This document shows, piece by piece, positions 1 to 14,221 of a DNA stretch of 64,000 nt. The notes beneath the pieces were generated by a model. That model did no database searches. It saw only the letters and a list, made by a program, of their open reading frames with translations, and was not told the origin of the DNA. The stretch covers positions 496,001-560,000 of the forward strand of contig CAJFCJ010000018.1 of NCBI GenBank assembly GCA_904063045.1, in the 5' to 3' direction. The position numbers and the translations under genes were made by a program. The stretch comes from Dimorphilus gyrociliatus. Taxonomy: Eukaryota; Annelida; Polychaeta; Dinophilidae. Position 1 is the first letter of the stretch, and each line of letters begins with the position of its first letter.

Positions 1-466
1 GACTATGAATATGTACAAAGATGCAATATCTTAAGGTAGATGTAACTAAATTAATTATTTGTGTACAATGTGCTAATTTCCTATAAGTTGCTTATACCTT
101 TGAATAGACCTGAAAAAATTAAACTATTCATATAATTACTAGACTTAGCAAGCCTATTCTTTTCATTACGGAGAATAAGAAAGAAGAAGTAGTGTGATAT
201 TATTCATTACATAATTGATTATAATTATTATTTTTAAGGTATATACTCAAGAAAGTTTTGAGAAACAGTTAAGATTATAAGTTATGAATTTCAATTTTTT
301 CTTTAAAATTCATGATCATGAATAACCTTCATGTCTAAAATGGCGAATAGGACAAACAAGCTTTAACTGATTGAAGTATTTTACCTTTCGAAACAGAGAA
401 GGTTATTTGAAGAAATGAATAGCATCCATAGATTTTATAAAATTATCATTGAATAAAGAAACTTAC

Positions 467-3400
467 AGTGTTAACTTGGAAAGCGTAAAGCAGATCAAAC
501 GGAATTGCTGCAAGCAAGTCTAACAGGAATAAACCACGTAAATAATTTATGGCAATTAATTTCGGTTCGTACACCACTTGACCACTCTTGCTCACATAGG
601 TTGTTCGAAAGTTAAGAATGATATCTAAAATTTTTAAGACAAATATGTAGTATTTTGTCTGACCTAGACGTTATAATTAGAATTAAGAAATTCATATTTC
701 AAATAACTGTACCAATAATAAATAGCATCTCTACCATAACATCACTGACGATGGAAGCCCTTGATTTATCCTCATCAGCACCCGGAGGTGGTACAAAGCT
801 ATTTGTGCCATTTTTTGGCTGTGACCCAAAAGTAGCATTGTATGGCACAATTATGGCTATATAAAAAGTACAGAATAAAATCAACCAGTCCCAGCCAATT
901 TTGAATATTCCATAATGTAAAATGATAAATTTGTGCGCTTTAATTTCTTGAACTTTGTATTCTGGAATTTGAGTGCTTCCGGAAAAATTTTTTATCTATA
1001 ATCAATATAATACAGTATATACTGCAATTCAATAGCGACAATAAAAAGCATCAATACTTTATTCAACTGTAGCTTGCTCTTCGTGTTCTTTTGTTTGTCA
1101 AACTGGCCGGATAAATGATAGAGGACGGCTCGGCTGAGAAAAGAAGCAATAAATTAATATTTATATAAGACGGCAGTGTTTAATGCGTGGCATATTCTAT
1201 ATTTATAATAAATCGCTAAAAAATTACTCTCTCTTGTACTCAATGTACATCCAGGGCATTTTAAAGAAATACAAAATGGTATTAGTGCATATTTGCTGGT
1301 GTTGAATTGAAGAAAGCTAAACTATTATTCTTTATACACACTAATTGAATGAAAAAGTAGCATAAGCAAAGTGTTATATTGATTATATTCCATGTAAAGT
1401 AAACATTGTAATAATAAAAGAGAGTAAAGATTGAATAAATTAGCGTTTTGCAGAAATTTGTTCAGTCTAAAAATGACTTGCTGCAAGCTTTATAAAAAAA
1501 GAAACAATTCAAGATACTAATTAGAATAGTCTTTTAACTCCATTTGTGAAACACTTAATAGTGAATTTAAAATGCACCGCAAAAGAAAATAAAAGAAATT
1601 AAGCGAATTCTTACGAATGTCTGTATAAACTGTCGGTAGTCATACCACTGCAAACAGTTTCGGTACAAAAGAAAAATGCAAATATAAGAGATAAGGTTTT
1701 AAAAGTTGGAGATAGTAATACGTATAGTGAAGCATTATGTCTTTTTTACTCATATCACACAAGAAATTATTAATACTATATATCTATTATTAAAATGCTA
1801 CATTTACTTAAACCAATGTTGCAGTTTCAAAGTTCTCTTTTGGTAAGAAATCTTTGTAATTATTTACTTAATTTATTAGTAAAATACTCGGAGACAATTA
1901 GCAGTAATTACCTCCTCCTTCTTGAATATTTGTAGCTGTCATCGGACTTCTCATTACTTGTTTGATCTCCACCAGGTGGGAGGACTACTCCACACCTTGT
2001 CCGCCGTTGTTTGAGCAAATTTAAATCCCCTTTGGCATCTATAATCATGTCAATATAAAACTCGAATATTTAGCAATTTTATTTATAATTATTTACCGCC
2101 TAATATACCATCAGATCCTTCGAAAGCCACTGATTTTTCATTGGAAATATCCTTATGCGATGCAAGAAAGAGGACAACTTCTCCTTTCTCGTTCTTAATA
2201 GGGACAATGTCGAGTAAGCAAAGGAAGGCGCTGCCTGTATAATTTGTAGCATAAAATGTACGCTCCTTTTAGCTACTTTAGAATTTAGCCTCATTTTACG
2301 GGCAATGCACAACATGAGGGAAAGAGGGAAAAGGTAGGCAAATCTGCTAGAGTCAGGAAAATTGGCTTATGTAACCGCAAGGCACAAAAGACAATTTCAC
2401 ATCATTCGTTGAAAAAATTTTTAGGCTTAAGAAATTTATACCATCTTTTTTGTAGAACATTACTTCCGTCTTGAGCTCTTCATGTTTTTCTAGAGCTTTA
2501 TCGATTTTAACCTTTTCTTCATCGGCTGTTTCCGGGCCCTAAAAGAGAATGAAAAGGAGAATAATTGAAACGTATGTATACAATATGAAGAAGAGATATT
2601 TGCAGTGCAAACCTGTAGGAACCTGCAGGCGCAACTCTTTGACATTACTTGAGCCCTTGCGAATCCTGTAAGCTCACAGAAGCCATCCGAACAATAGACG
2701 ATCGGATAACCCTGGGCCTGAGCATTTCCCAGAACGAAATTGCTATCTGTGTGTTGTACATAAAAGTTCATTAATCATTCACAAAGTCTACTATATATAG
2801 CGAGATGGAATCTGATTAAAAGTGTTGCAAATTAGATTTGGGTAGAAAGAATTAGGCCTAATTTCCTAAATGTTTAACAATAAAAGCTGCAGTTTTTGAG
2901 CAAGTTTGCGTTGTTGAACTATATTTGCCGGTCATATTGTAGAGAACATTAGTATATTAAACCAATTCCAGTATATTAACTGAAAGCTGCGCCCATGCGA
3001 AAATAAGAATGTTCATGATTTGCTTGCAAATAAGAATAGAAAAAACAATGCATGGGATACACGCGAAATATATAATTATATCAATCAAAGTCACCCTCAG
3101 GATAAAGAAAAGGGCATTAAAAACGCCTCAACAATTATCCTTCATTTTCTGGTATGGAAGAATATGGATCAGAGTGCGCCATTTGTAAAAGAAATAGCTT
3201 TTTTTACATCATCCAATGGAAAACGATAGAATTTTTGTTATAAGAAGCTTTCCAGAATCTGTTTTATTTCATTGCTTTAAATTAGATTTGGGAGATAAAA
3301 AATAATAGAGGTACAGTTTATATGCTATATGGTCTATATAAGAAATAGTCGATATAAAAGTCGTATACACACTAACAACCATAATTCATGAGGCGATAAT

Positions 3401-6400
3401 TTTCACATCTGGACTATAGTATACATAATTGTTTGCATATTTTGCAGTTGAACAAGTGCAAAGAGCCACCTTTCAGCATTAAGACTGTATCGTAACAAGC
3501 CTATCATATGCTAATTTATTTGGCAAACGTCGGTATTCGGATAAGGAATGTCGCTCGTAAAGGAATTAAAGATCACGCATGAGCAGAGTACTAAGTAGGT
3601 AGCCGTCAAGATTGATTGCAAATGTGAGAAAGAAGCTAGAACGAGAGTTTTCCTCCTCAATGTATTTATTGATTTTTAAATGTCACAAGGTGACTGGGTA
3701 GAGTTAGACTTCTATATGAAGATACAGAGAGGAAATAAGTCTATATATAGCAAAAATGATCTAAATATAAACTAAACATATTCTCATCTTTTCTCTTTTC
3801 CATCGTTGCTATGGCGTCCACAGCAAAAACGCCAATTGTACGAGAGCTTTTACTATATAATATAGGCATCGAATTCTTCCTACATTAATACGTATATATT
3901 CTGAGCCAGGGAACTATTATGCTTGCGCCAGAATAGCCAAGGTCATCTTACCAAATGATTCTGAGTGAGAAGTAATTCTGACAATAATGTATAGGAGGTT
4001 TAGGCATCTTTTGGAAACAAGTGCTTCTCAAATCGGCAGTTGAGATGCCCTTGTCTCTTTACGAGCAAACGATACTCGTTCGTTAGCCGTCTATACAAGA
4101 ATTACGAAAAAGAATTGAAGATCGATTTGCAAACAAGTACAGAGTAGACATGCAGAAAGTGAATAAAACGTCAATTGTGTTCGCAGGTGTATTTTTTATA
4201 GAAATTATAGAAGGAGCTGGTGGGTCCATAGAAAAGTAAACAAAAAGCGGATAAGCGAAAAAAAGACGACCAGCTAACGAGTCTCGGGGCGTTCACTTAA
4301 GACTCCAAACGTGACCCATTACTGTTTCTCAGACTTAGCTGTGGATTCCGAAATTTTCCTAGGACGTTATATAATTAGAGCTAAGAAATTAGGTGCAGAG
4401 AAAGTCAATTATCTAACCTACTTTGTTGTTAATATAATAAATTAGACGAGAAAATATGAGAATAGACAGAGCGTAGAACTAAAAAAGATTAGACGAACAA
4501 CGAACAAAATCTGGACACTCTGATCGAAATCGAGTAGTTATCAAAGCTTATACGTCTGATAAGGAGAGCAAATTAGGGATTGAAATCTTTAACAGAGACT
4601 ATAAGAACTAGACATTTTGGGATTAAAATTTCTCTATAGTATCCAAAAAATCATAAAAAAGAAATCGAAGTAATATATATCGAAACTACAATGGAGAGAT
4701 TGAGAAGCGTCAATATTTGCACCATAATTTTCTGACGGGGGTATCTCAACAAATGTCATATTCATTGACTGCGAAAAGGTCGGCTTGTTATCTGTAAATA
4801 ATAAGCCGGATGTAATTAGTTGGTAAATTCATTTTCGTCAACGAGATGCTGCTGAAAAAGCATCATGTCTATCCTTGGAGCAATTACCAGCTGTTAATGA
4901 ATCCAGAGTTTGGTTTACAGTTTACAGTATTATCAGCTGGTTATATTCGATTAGACTGGGTTTAAAGGTTCTCATAGAAACGCAAGTGGGAGAACGTCTA
5001 TGTATCTTCATTATGTTATTATTATTATTATTACCATTATATATAGTAAAAGAATGGCAACTTGACAAATAGCAGTTCTGACACGGACCGACTGCAAAAG
5101 AGTCTGTCAATAGCACGTTTTTCCCTACTGCTCATTTTTCTTCATCATATACAAGCTTCCCTTAAAACGGTCCTTTTCCGTTTCCTTAATGAAATATTCA
5201 GGAGAATTAATCGCAATCTATCACACGACGAAACGTACGACCCCCTCCCCTCGAGGTGTTTCGGAAACGGCAGAAAACGATTTACAGCCGAGCGAATTTA
5301 CTCTAATAGAATATAAGAATATTTCCCTGGAGTTATTACTATTATGACACGATGCTGTTGCTTTTTCTTAATATTTCTGTTCTCCATCTTTCTAGTACTC
5401 CAGATTGTTCTACCGTTTTTCAACCTTTATTAATAATTCAAGACAATTGACGACACTCTACCATATGCCGGAAACTGCGTAGGTGAAAATGTTGGCTGAT
5501 CCCCAGAAAAGCAAAAGCGACATGAAAAGAAGCGATAAATTAATTCGATTACTAAAACTTACAAGTTCATCAATCACTATTCTCTTTGGCAGCTAGCATG
5601 GAAAGTCTCTTATATAAAATAAGATGCCTTAGATTGCAGTACGACTGTGAGCCTAAAGTCGTATAAACAATAAGAAAGTAATCATATTGCGAATCTGACG
5701 CTAAATCCAAACGTCTCAGTCATATAATAATACAAAAACATTTTCATTTACAATTTACTATAATATCCAGAAGACTGGGTAGTCACGCTCGATTAGTTCC
5801 TATCTGACTTTGACATGTCCTCATTAGTTTTTCAAGCCTTACCTCCTGCTGCTTGCACGAAGTGCAGAAGGCGTGAATAAGAACGAACTATCTATTCAAT
5901 ATATATCTATTTACTACTTCATGAATAATTAATAATATACTTCAGATGATTGATTCACAGTTTTATTTAAAGCTGTATGTATTAAGGTAGGTTTTAACTT
6001 TTACATATGCAGGAAAGTGATTAGTGTAAACTATCCTAGCCTTAGCACATTACAAACATTCTATACGCGACGTTGCATTAGATATATACATAGAGTGTGA
6101 CTACGGATTCCAATCGATTCAAAAATTATACGCTATAAGATAAAAAGGGGAAGGTCAGAAAAGAAGGAAGGCATTTATTATTCAGAATAGTCGAAATTTA
6201 ATTAAGGCTAACGATTGGAGCAGTTCCTACTATAAAATTACTATTAATTTACATCCTCTAGCTAATTTCAAATAACATTGATCGCGAGCTCGAGTAATAA
6301 GATGCGTTTTCATACTATTGACAAACGTCATGAAACGTTGCATGGTGGAGGCTATTTAAAATGGACAACATAAGTCAATTTGCGGTTGGCATGTCGAACG

Positions 6401-6900
6401 ACAAATATTCAGTCGGTATAAAGATATAGTCAAGCTACATTAACTTTTTCGGCCTATAATGACAAACAGAAAACTGTCATGTTTCCTTGTATATTGATTG
6501 TGCGCTGCCGTAGTCTTCAAAAGGGAAACTGAGTATTACGGCTGAAACCTTATATCGCATTCTTTATTTTATGTATACTATATATATATATATATATACC
6601 CTAAATAAACTGATACTACATACAAAATACTCGATTGTGTCTCTTAATTTAAAAGCAGATTCAAATTCGTCTCACTTTTAATGTAAACAATATTATCGAA
6701 TTACGAATGTCTCATGTGTGTCACAATGTACTAAAATTATTTCAGTCTACTTTATTATTTTGTGGAGCATAACGTAAAATATCATTTTTGTATCAATTTG
6801 CTGGCAAAGCAAAGAAATACTTACGTGTACCATCGAATCGTGTGGCGATCGTGTCTAAGAAGGTGTTTTGTGGAGCCAACAAGCCCTTTCTAGCAGGCAT
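467..6900 (-). CDS. Elk: Elk-type voltage-gated potassium channel (KCNH3/4/8 family), N-terminal half
   Basis: Eight coding exons can be spliced in frame: 6825-6900, 2613-2746, 2442-2538, 2097-2234, 1912-2038, 1058-1133, 713-995 and 467-624. The protein starts [20 protein letters not shown], the KCNH N-terminal cap, followed by a PAS domain with [11 protein letters not shown] and [20 protein letters not shown] is typical of Elk rather than Eag or Erg. Then come the PAS-cap/linker ([35 protein letters not shown]), the RAVLYHLSG segment, S1 ([19 protein letters not shown]), S2 ([11 protein letters not shown]), [14 protein letters not shown] and S3 ([17 protein letters not shown]). S4, pore and cyclic-nucleotide-binding homology domain lie beyond the left edge. 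All intron phases agree. It should be a plasma-membrane K+ channel setting excitability. The start rests on the conserved cap at 6900. Family is certain, Elk subtype very likely. Confidence 0.95.
2747..6824 (-). other. first intron of the Elk channel gene (about 4.1 kb)
   Basis: The intron separates the cap exon (6825-6900) from the PAS exon (2613-2746). It is by far the longest intron I can define in the window. It holds no ORF with recognisable homology, only a short (TA)n run near 6579-6598. A long first intron is a common home for regulatory elements, but I see no specific site here. Confidence 0.7.
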
Positions 6901-7334
6901 TTTATTCCATTTTAAAAGTCTTTTTGCGCTAGCAGTGTTATTCTGGAGTGGGCTGTTCAATTAAGTTATAATGAAAGCCGGCTTGAAACAAATTGAACTG
7001 ATTAATCCAAGGTTTTTAACAGCATATTTCTTATATTCCAGTTATATTCCAGGTCGAAAAATATGGTTGTAAGGTAAAGTATTTAATATTCTTTCATCAG
7101 TTTCTTCTAACAGCTGGAGTACTGATAGAAAATTAGAAAGTGATTTGTATTTATTGAATAGTTATCATTAAATGTTGTTTTCAGTCACTGAAAAAAGTAG
7201 ATCTTTATCCATGTAAAGAATTATGAACGTTTATTATTGATTGAAAAAGCCTGTTGCATTCAACGACTCAACTCAAAAGTGTTGCAATAACCAATGTACA
7301 CCGACACCAGCGATCCTGGTGTTATTTTTGTAGT

Positions 7335-7346
7335 TAGCGCCATCTT
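7335..7346 (-). promoter_or_regulatory. AAGATGGCGCTA motif upstream of Elk
   Basis: On the minus strand this reads AAGATGGCGCTA, about 435 nt upstream of the Elk start codon. It contains AAGATGGCGC, which resembles both the YY1/Pho promoter element and the core of insect CTCF sites. It could mark the Elk transcription start or an insulator between Elk and the TRPM gene. The role is inferred from sequence and position only. Confidence 0.35.
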
Positions 7347-7473
7347 GCTAAAAAGTTTTCGTAAGTCTTTCTGTTTAATCGATTTTATTCAAAGATTTTT
7401 TTTTAAATAAGTAAAAAGCCTTGATGAAATATTTAGTAAAAGAAAAAAAATGTTTCTATTTATTTTTTTGTCC

Positions 7474-10400
7474 TTATTCTTCACATTCTTCTCTTGTTTG
7501 AAGCAAAGTTTGGCTTCTGTGAAAATTAAGGACAGCAGCTTTTCTACTTTTGTTTGCTTTTAAATCTTTCACCTTGCTATCACGAACGTCATCTTCCCAA
7601 AGTGACAGCTGTATGTTCCATGAATTTAGTAATTTATCCCGATCTGAGTCAATAGTCTGAGGTGTTGTCATATTTAGAGCTGTAAACATTCTCTTAAACA
7701 AATGATAAACAAAAGTTAGTAATACTTACAAAATGGGTGGGAGAATGTACTGAATCGAAACAGAAATATAACAAAGAAAATAAGAGATATAGGAGGGAAA
7801 AGGGCGCCTCTATCATGATAATCCACAATAGTTCTAAATCTCCCATAATAATAATGCTCCCTAGCATTTTGCTGCACTTGATCGAAAGTAAAAGTGAATT
7901 GAGCTATAAGAAGATTGAGGAGTAGGACGTTCGTAATTACAATATAAATTCCCAACAGCCAAGGCACAAATTGTCGTCCGTACTCACTTGGGCAATCCGT
8001 TGCAGCAACTGAAGATGCGTTACTTTTACATACTGATAAATTCTCGCCTCTTATATCGTCCACAAATAACTCTCCAAACATTTGAAAATATGGTCTTAAG
8101 AGTAAATTCTGTGCCCTTATACCATCCCATCCTTCACCAGGGTATAACATGGCATGTGTTCCAATTCCGTAAGCTAATATTATAACAATCAAGATCATGA
8201 GAAAAAATCCCAAGTCAGCAAGCTATCGATAGATTAGACGTTAAAACAATAATAAATTAATAAATTAAAACAAAACCATTTTCCCGATTGTAACAATTTG
8301 GGGACCGAGAGTGGAGTGAAGAGTAAAGAAATGTAGTATTTTCAAGATAAAACCACACAAACTCAGTCCCAAAAATATTCTCGCCCATTCAACTCCGTCA
8401 AATCTCAATGCAAAACCAACATAGAAAAGACTAATACCAATCATATCACAAATATTCCAGGTATCGGAAAAATATTTTATGAAGCCTCGTCCTGAGAGTT
8501 TCTCTCGTATAGCTTGCAGAATTTCTTCTAAGAAAAAGGTAGCCACAAAAATTGCCAATACAATAAACCACGAATCAGTTTTATAGTACTTTAGCATGGC
8601 CACACAAAAAATAATAAGAAAAGTGATAAAATATATCTGCAAATGATTCGTTAATTTCATAAGAGTAGTAAGGCGTCTACTTACGAAAGTCCAAAACATG
8701 GTTACTATTGGACTTTTATAAAATTCAATTAAATTTTGATACCAATAATTTTTGTAGTCTGTTGCTGTATAACCTTTCTCTATCTAATGAAATGGAGTTT
8801 TTTAACAAATATAAAATTGAAAAATTTTTATAACTAACAGTTCTTTTCGCTTTCAACAGCACTGCGTCATTATCGTTTATTTGGTGGAAGTTGCTTTCAT
8901 TTATAAATTTAAAAATAAGTAGCGAAAGAGGAATAACAGGTGCAATCAGAGTGAGGAATAGTATCTGCCATAACAAAGATGATTATTTCCTTCCTGAATT
9001 AAATAAACATATTTTATCACCTTAATTGAACTCATGTCAGCTTTACAGGGACCCCTCCAAACTCTTTCAATGACTTGTTTGCAAGAATCAGTTACGATAA
9101 ATGCTCGATGATGTGCCATTCTTGCCAGCAAGAGAGGTGACTGATTACCAAAAGATGGCAATTGCCTAACAAGCAATAATTGAGCATTTCGCTCATCAGC
9201 TTCACCGCACCTAATTTGGAAGATGTAATATACTATATATATTTTTTTCAAAAATGTTGAAAATTTTTGTAAGATATACTGACAAATTAATAAAATTAAC
9301 GGCGAGTTCCTGCATAGTGCTCCTAGCCATTACTGTTTGCTCATATATTTCATCGAGGGGATGTATATTATGACGCAAAACTTTCAAAAGCCTGCATGCG
9401 AAAAGAAGACAAGCCAGAGGATGTTCAACTCTTTCCCATAAGATTTGAGCTAAATCACATCTGATGAGAGCAACTGCCCATATGAAAATATCATCTGCTT
9501 TTGCAAAGACGGCATCTTTACTAAAAGTACTCTTAGAAAGATTATCCGTAACTATGTTTAAAAGAATAAAATATAATAAATAATAGTAAATATAAAACAA
9601 TATTTTTTCGCTCAACCGTTTGCTTGAGATCCCATAAAGCATTTGTAGAGACTTACAATATCTGTCACGTCTACCCCTTCTTCATTAAAATTATGGTGCT
9701 GTGAAAAGACTATTGTAGGCTTTTGTAATGAAAATGATAATATTTTAATACTATTTTGTGAAGCATTCGAAATAATATGCTTTTCTTGTCAATAGTTTTA
9801 TAAAGCTGCGCCAGATTAACCCCAGCTAGTTCATAGTCTTTAAAACTCTCGTCACCATGACGCAATTTAGCTTCCTGCTCCAGGAAAACGCTTATGACAT
9901 CAACTCGGTTTTTTCGCAAGGCTAATTCTAAAGGTAAATCACTCAGTTTTATATTACTCTGAAATATAATTTTTCATGTTAGTTCGAATTCGGAGAGAAA
10001 TTTACACAACCTCTTTATATGACATTAATCTTTTTACGATTTCCAAGTCATCAAAATCAACTGCCAACTTCATGGTCGATCTCCATCCTTGTTCATTTTC
10101 TTGTCCGTGCCACTGCCTTTTCTTAATATCTAAATCCAGAGCTCTCAAAATCAGTTTATCTAGAGGGGTGTGACTATCTTCAGCAGGATCATATATTTGA
10201 ATCATATTTGAACCAATATAATTAATAAACGTTTTAAAATTCCTAAAAAATTTTTCAAAACCATTGTTAACTGTTACATGATAACTTTCTGTCAGTTTCG
10301 TTTTCAAATCCTCTTCCTGCATCCATTTTAATTAAATTAAAAGATATCTAAACTCAAATAAAGAACATACAGAAATCTTTCCAGCCTCTTCATCTCCATT

Positions 10401-11725
10401 TTTCAACTGATGGTAGTATATCAGCAGCTGGGTGACTCTAGAAGAACCTTTGACAAGAATAACAGGAGTATTTTTTTTTAAGCTGTTTACAATGGTTGAT
10501 AATGTGCCAGGGCCACCCCCAATCGAAATGCATATTATCGGAATGTTTTCTGAATCAAAGATTTATAATTATTTCTCTCAGTAACATCATATTAACTAAC
10601 TGTTTTCATGAAAGAATTGCTCCAAATCAGTTCTAAAGCTCACTTCAGAACCCCAATTTCCATTTTCATCATCTATAAGCAAAAAATGAGAATGGTCTTT
10701 GTTCAGATGTGTGCAACCTTTTCTAAAAAATTTTTTCAAATGTTATTGAATAAAAGATACGATTATTTTAGTACTTTTCATGTTTTAAATTGTATTTGAA
10801 AGGATTTTCTACATAGCTCTCTTTTCCTTCCATACGTGATTGTTCAATTATTCTCTCCCAAGCTGCAATCCCTATGATTGTAGTATCATTTTCAATATCC
10901 ATTACGTGATCAGGAGCTCTTAGCAATTCTCCAGTTTGCTGCATGACACCAGCGTCTGTTCCGCCAGTTATAACCCACGAGTCTATTTAAAATTGGTATT
11001 TAATATTTTTAAGATATATTACAATTATAATTAATGAGTTACCAGAATTTTTTACTACATATCTTAATTCTTTTCCCCATCTAAATTTAAACTTTGCTCC
11101 TTTAACTTTTTTATCCATATCTAATGCATCTCCTGTAACTGAGACAATTAAGTCGGGCACTGGTCGATTCCAGTAGCGATGCTCGGTCAATAAGGTCCAA
11201 ACTTTCTCTAAATGGGTGCTTGCGAATGATTGGTTTTCACTTCTTTCCGATATTTCGTGTCTTCCTAATTTTACGAACTGTTTTTAAAAACTCTATAAAT
11301 GATTGTAAAAATTAGAAAGAAACACCCTACTTTTCTATCGTAAAATTGCAAAAGCGGGAATTCATCTTTATAAAATTTCAAAGATCCAAAACAACGTTTT
11401 CTTTCATTATTGTCTTTTCTATAAAATTTTATGCTATTCAATCATTTTAATAGACTTAATTAGAAACAATAACCTGGTTGAGGAGCAGAGGTCTCTATAC
11501 AGTTCTTGCTGGAGGACAAATCGAGTCATTATTAAATCTTTTTTAGCAGTAACATGCTTTTATAGAAATTTACACTGAATTGTCACGTGACCTAAGAGTA
11601 TGTGATAAGGCCAATGTGTGGCTTTAAGACAATCCTACAAATTTTGCTATTTTAAAGTTTTCTTACTGGTATTTCCTTACTCTTAACTCGCGTTTCAAAG
11701 TCTTCAACTCGGTTAGAACTCGCAC
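7474..11725 (-). CDS. TRPM-family cation channel, TRPM2-like without a NUDIX domain
   Basis: About fourteen short exons on the minus strand. Order of domains: MHR1/2 (SLOG-like) with VPDLIVSVTG, SWVITGGTDAGV, DHSHFLLIDD and ICISIGGGPGTL (roughly 11420-10375); MHR3/4 with MKLAVDFDDLEIVKRL and DDIFIWAVALIRCDLAQILW (10322-9280); S1-S4 (8785-8275) with FFLEEILQAI; S5, pore and S6 (8213-7720) with LAYGIGTHAMLYP, the pore-helix stretch RPYFQMFGELFVDDI, NVLLLNLLIAQFTFTF and a TRP helix. The last exon (about 7474-7692) carries KLLNSWNIQLSLWEDDV, matching the post-TRP helix of TRPM2, then stops. There is no NUDT9 homology or kinase domain. Well-supported coding begins near 11420. Exons at 11476-11514 and 11667-11725 are probable and the start codon is unresolved. 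The splice joining the last two exons is also ambiguous. It should be a Ca2+-permeable channel. Confidence 0.87.
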
Positions 11726-11861
11726 CTATGATAATTTTAATAATTTTTAATTTAGCAATATACAAATATAGCTTGTTCCTTTAATTCAAGAATTGCTTAT
11801 AAATAAACATTAAAACTCTATACAAATACATACTATAAAGCTTACTTCGTTTTTTAGCCAT

Positions 11862-14221
11862 TTTATTTTATACTTCTAACATGATGATCAAACTTGATAT
11901 GTTCATAACGTAATATTTCCTAGCGACATAAACTTCATATGGCCAATATCACCAGCTTGTCAAAACATGTTAGATTATCGGACCGAGCCTGTTGGCCAGC
12001 ATTTTTACAATATAAACAACCTAATCTTAAGTCTGGGAGAAGTGATTTCTCGTTATTTACAGAGCAGCATAAATGATATGACATGATTAACATTTTTGAA
12101 TCTCAAACATTTAGGAAACACCTTAGTATGAGTATCGCGTGAAGCAAAAATTTTGTGAAGTATAAATCTATTGATTTGTCTTTTAAGCAACTTATATTTA
12201 CATTTATGCTGGTGATAACTTTCCGTCAAATGTCTTAATAAAAATTCTAACAGATTCTTTTTCGATCCGCTCTTTTTAACTTTTTTTTACAGGAAATAAA
12301 TAATGAATGGCAATAATTTTTTAGGTTTCTACGAACTTTATGCAATAGAAATTAAGGTTATACATATTAATATTGAAAAAGGGACTGTCGCTGATATGTG
12401 TGCATTTATGTACACAAAATATATAATTTTATTTGTTATTTAAAATTAATTCTAAAACCGTTTAAGCGATTTGTAAATCGTAAAGAACATATAAGGAAAC
12501 ATCTCCTCAATGTTCTATTTTCTTCTAAAGATCCTTAATTTTGTTCCCTGGAATTTCTGACCAGAGCTTATTCGTTTATTTCAGAATTGATGAGAGCAAT
12601 TTAGTAAAAACATGTAACTCTATTGTTCATCAATACATTTTGAATGAATATATTAAAGATTTTGCCATTTTATATCTGGATCCCAATTTTTTAGGAGCAA
12701 AGTACTGATATACTCAGCATATTCCAAATTAGGTATATTTTCCATATGAGAACTTTATCGAAAGAGTACTTGCAAATCTCACTGACCCTTTCAAAACCAT
12801 TAAAATGAAACAAAAATTTGTTTTCAAGCTAAATTGTAACATATCGTCATTCAGCGTAGATTTGTGGCAGAAGAAATATAAAATAAATATTTTTTTCTGA
12901 ATAGTTTCTAAGCTGACTGAACTAAAAAGTGTTCGATTATATTTAAAATCTCAAAAATTAATAAATTAATAAATTTAATTAGCCTCAAGTCTAATTTGAT
13001 TAATCATCAAACCAATGCTCGTCGTTCAACGTTGAATGATATATTAATTAAAGGCCGAATACATTGGGAAAATTACTCTATTTTGAATTGAGTTGAACAA
13101 TTATTTTATAATAAATCAAATCTAAGATAAAATCAAAGTTTTATTATCAGCTTGAAAGGAATGCCTAGAATTCTTATTTAAAAATTACAATCTCGAAATG
13201 GTTTCTGAATGGAGTAATCTGTAGTCTTGCAAATAGTATTCTTTGCTCGTACCTAAATACCAAACTGTAATAGACAACTGCAGTACTGCAACGGCCAATC
13301 TAACGAAAACAAGGTGAGAACCTCTGCGCATGCGTTAAACGATTCTCAAAGATATTCTTAGACCAGTTAGTGGTCCGAGCAGACAAAACTCCTTCAATTT
13401 AAAATTTTATAATCTATTCTTCAGTTGTTTAGAGGTTGGTGTTTAAGCTTACGTAAGCTATGTACTTCTCTTTGCTTAAAAACATTTAAAATATTCAAAA
13501 TCCTGAGAACATAACTTTTCAAAGATAATTTAGAATTTTGTTTAGTCTTTGAAAACCTAATTTTGCAGTTTTTTCTATGGAAGCCATTTTGATGTTTAAC
13601 GTGAAGGTTAAGGTGTAGGCTAAAATTGTTGATGGTTCTCTTAAATTATACGTAAGACAACAAATTTCTTAGGGATTTTTCTTACAAATTAGCTAGCATT
13701 TTAGGCTGGCAGACTTAGGTGTAAACATTGATCTATTTGCGTGTTCTCAAAATATTTTCAGCAGCGACAGCAATGGTAAGTATAGACTTATGAGCATTTT
13801 CTATAAATATTATTCGTAACTTTTCTTTTATTAATATTTATTTTGTCCTGTTTCTCCAAACACTGCTATTATCTCAATCCCATTTATTTTTTTTATATTT
13901 TTAATATTTTTATATTTTTAGAATTTTTAATATTTTTAGAATTTTTAATTTTTCTAGTCTTTTAGTATTTTCACATTTAATTAGAAAAATATTCCTGGAT
14001 AACCGTATTAATACATACTTCTAAAGAATAGTAGAAGTAGATACAATACTTGAAATTCCATTGAAAAATGTATAATATATTTTGTAAATAGTTTTGTATC
14101 TTTTTCTCATGGAATTTCGAGGACATGTAGAATGAGCAGATAGTAAACTTGAACTTAACAATGATAGGAGCCCCGAAGACGGTTATCAGTTCGTCGTTCT
14201 TCCGTACCTGCCGAAGATAGA
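11862..14221. other. non-coding gap between TRPM-like and GMC genes
   Basis: The two flanking genes are transcribed away from each other, so this 2.3 kb should hold both promoters. I see no convincing coding exon. A short ATG-containing exon on the minus strand (11846-11861, MAKKR then GTAAG) could be a 5' exon of the TRPM-like gene, but its frame does not join cleanly. A possible 5' UTR exon of the GMC gene ends near 13775 (CAATG followed by GTAAG). 13890-13960 is a low-complexity ATTTTTAATATTTTTA run. Confidence 0.5.

Noticed and set aside
5062-5316. 84-codon ORF in the first Elk intron
   Set aside because: No homology, no splice signals, and it lies in the middle of an intron.
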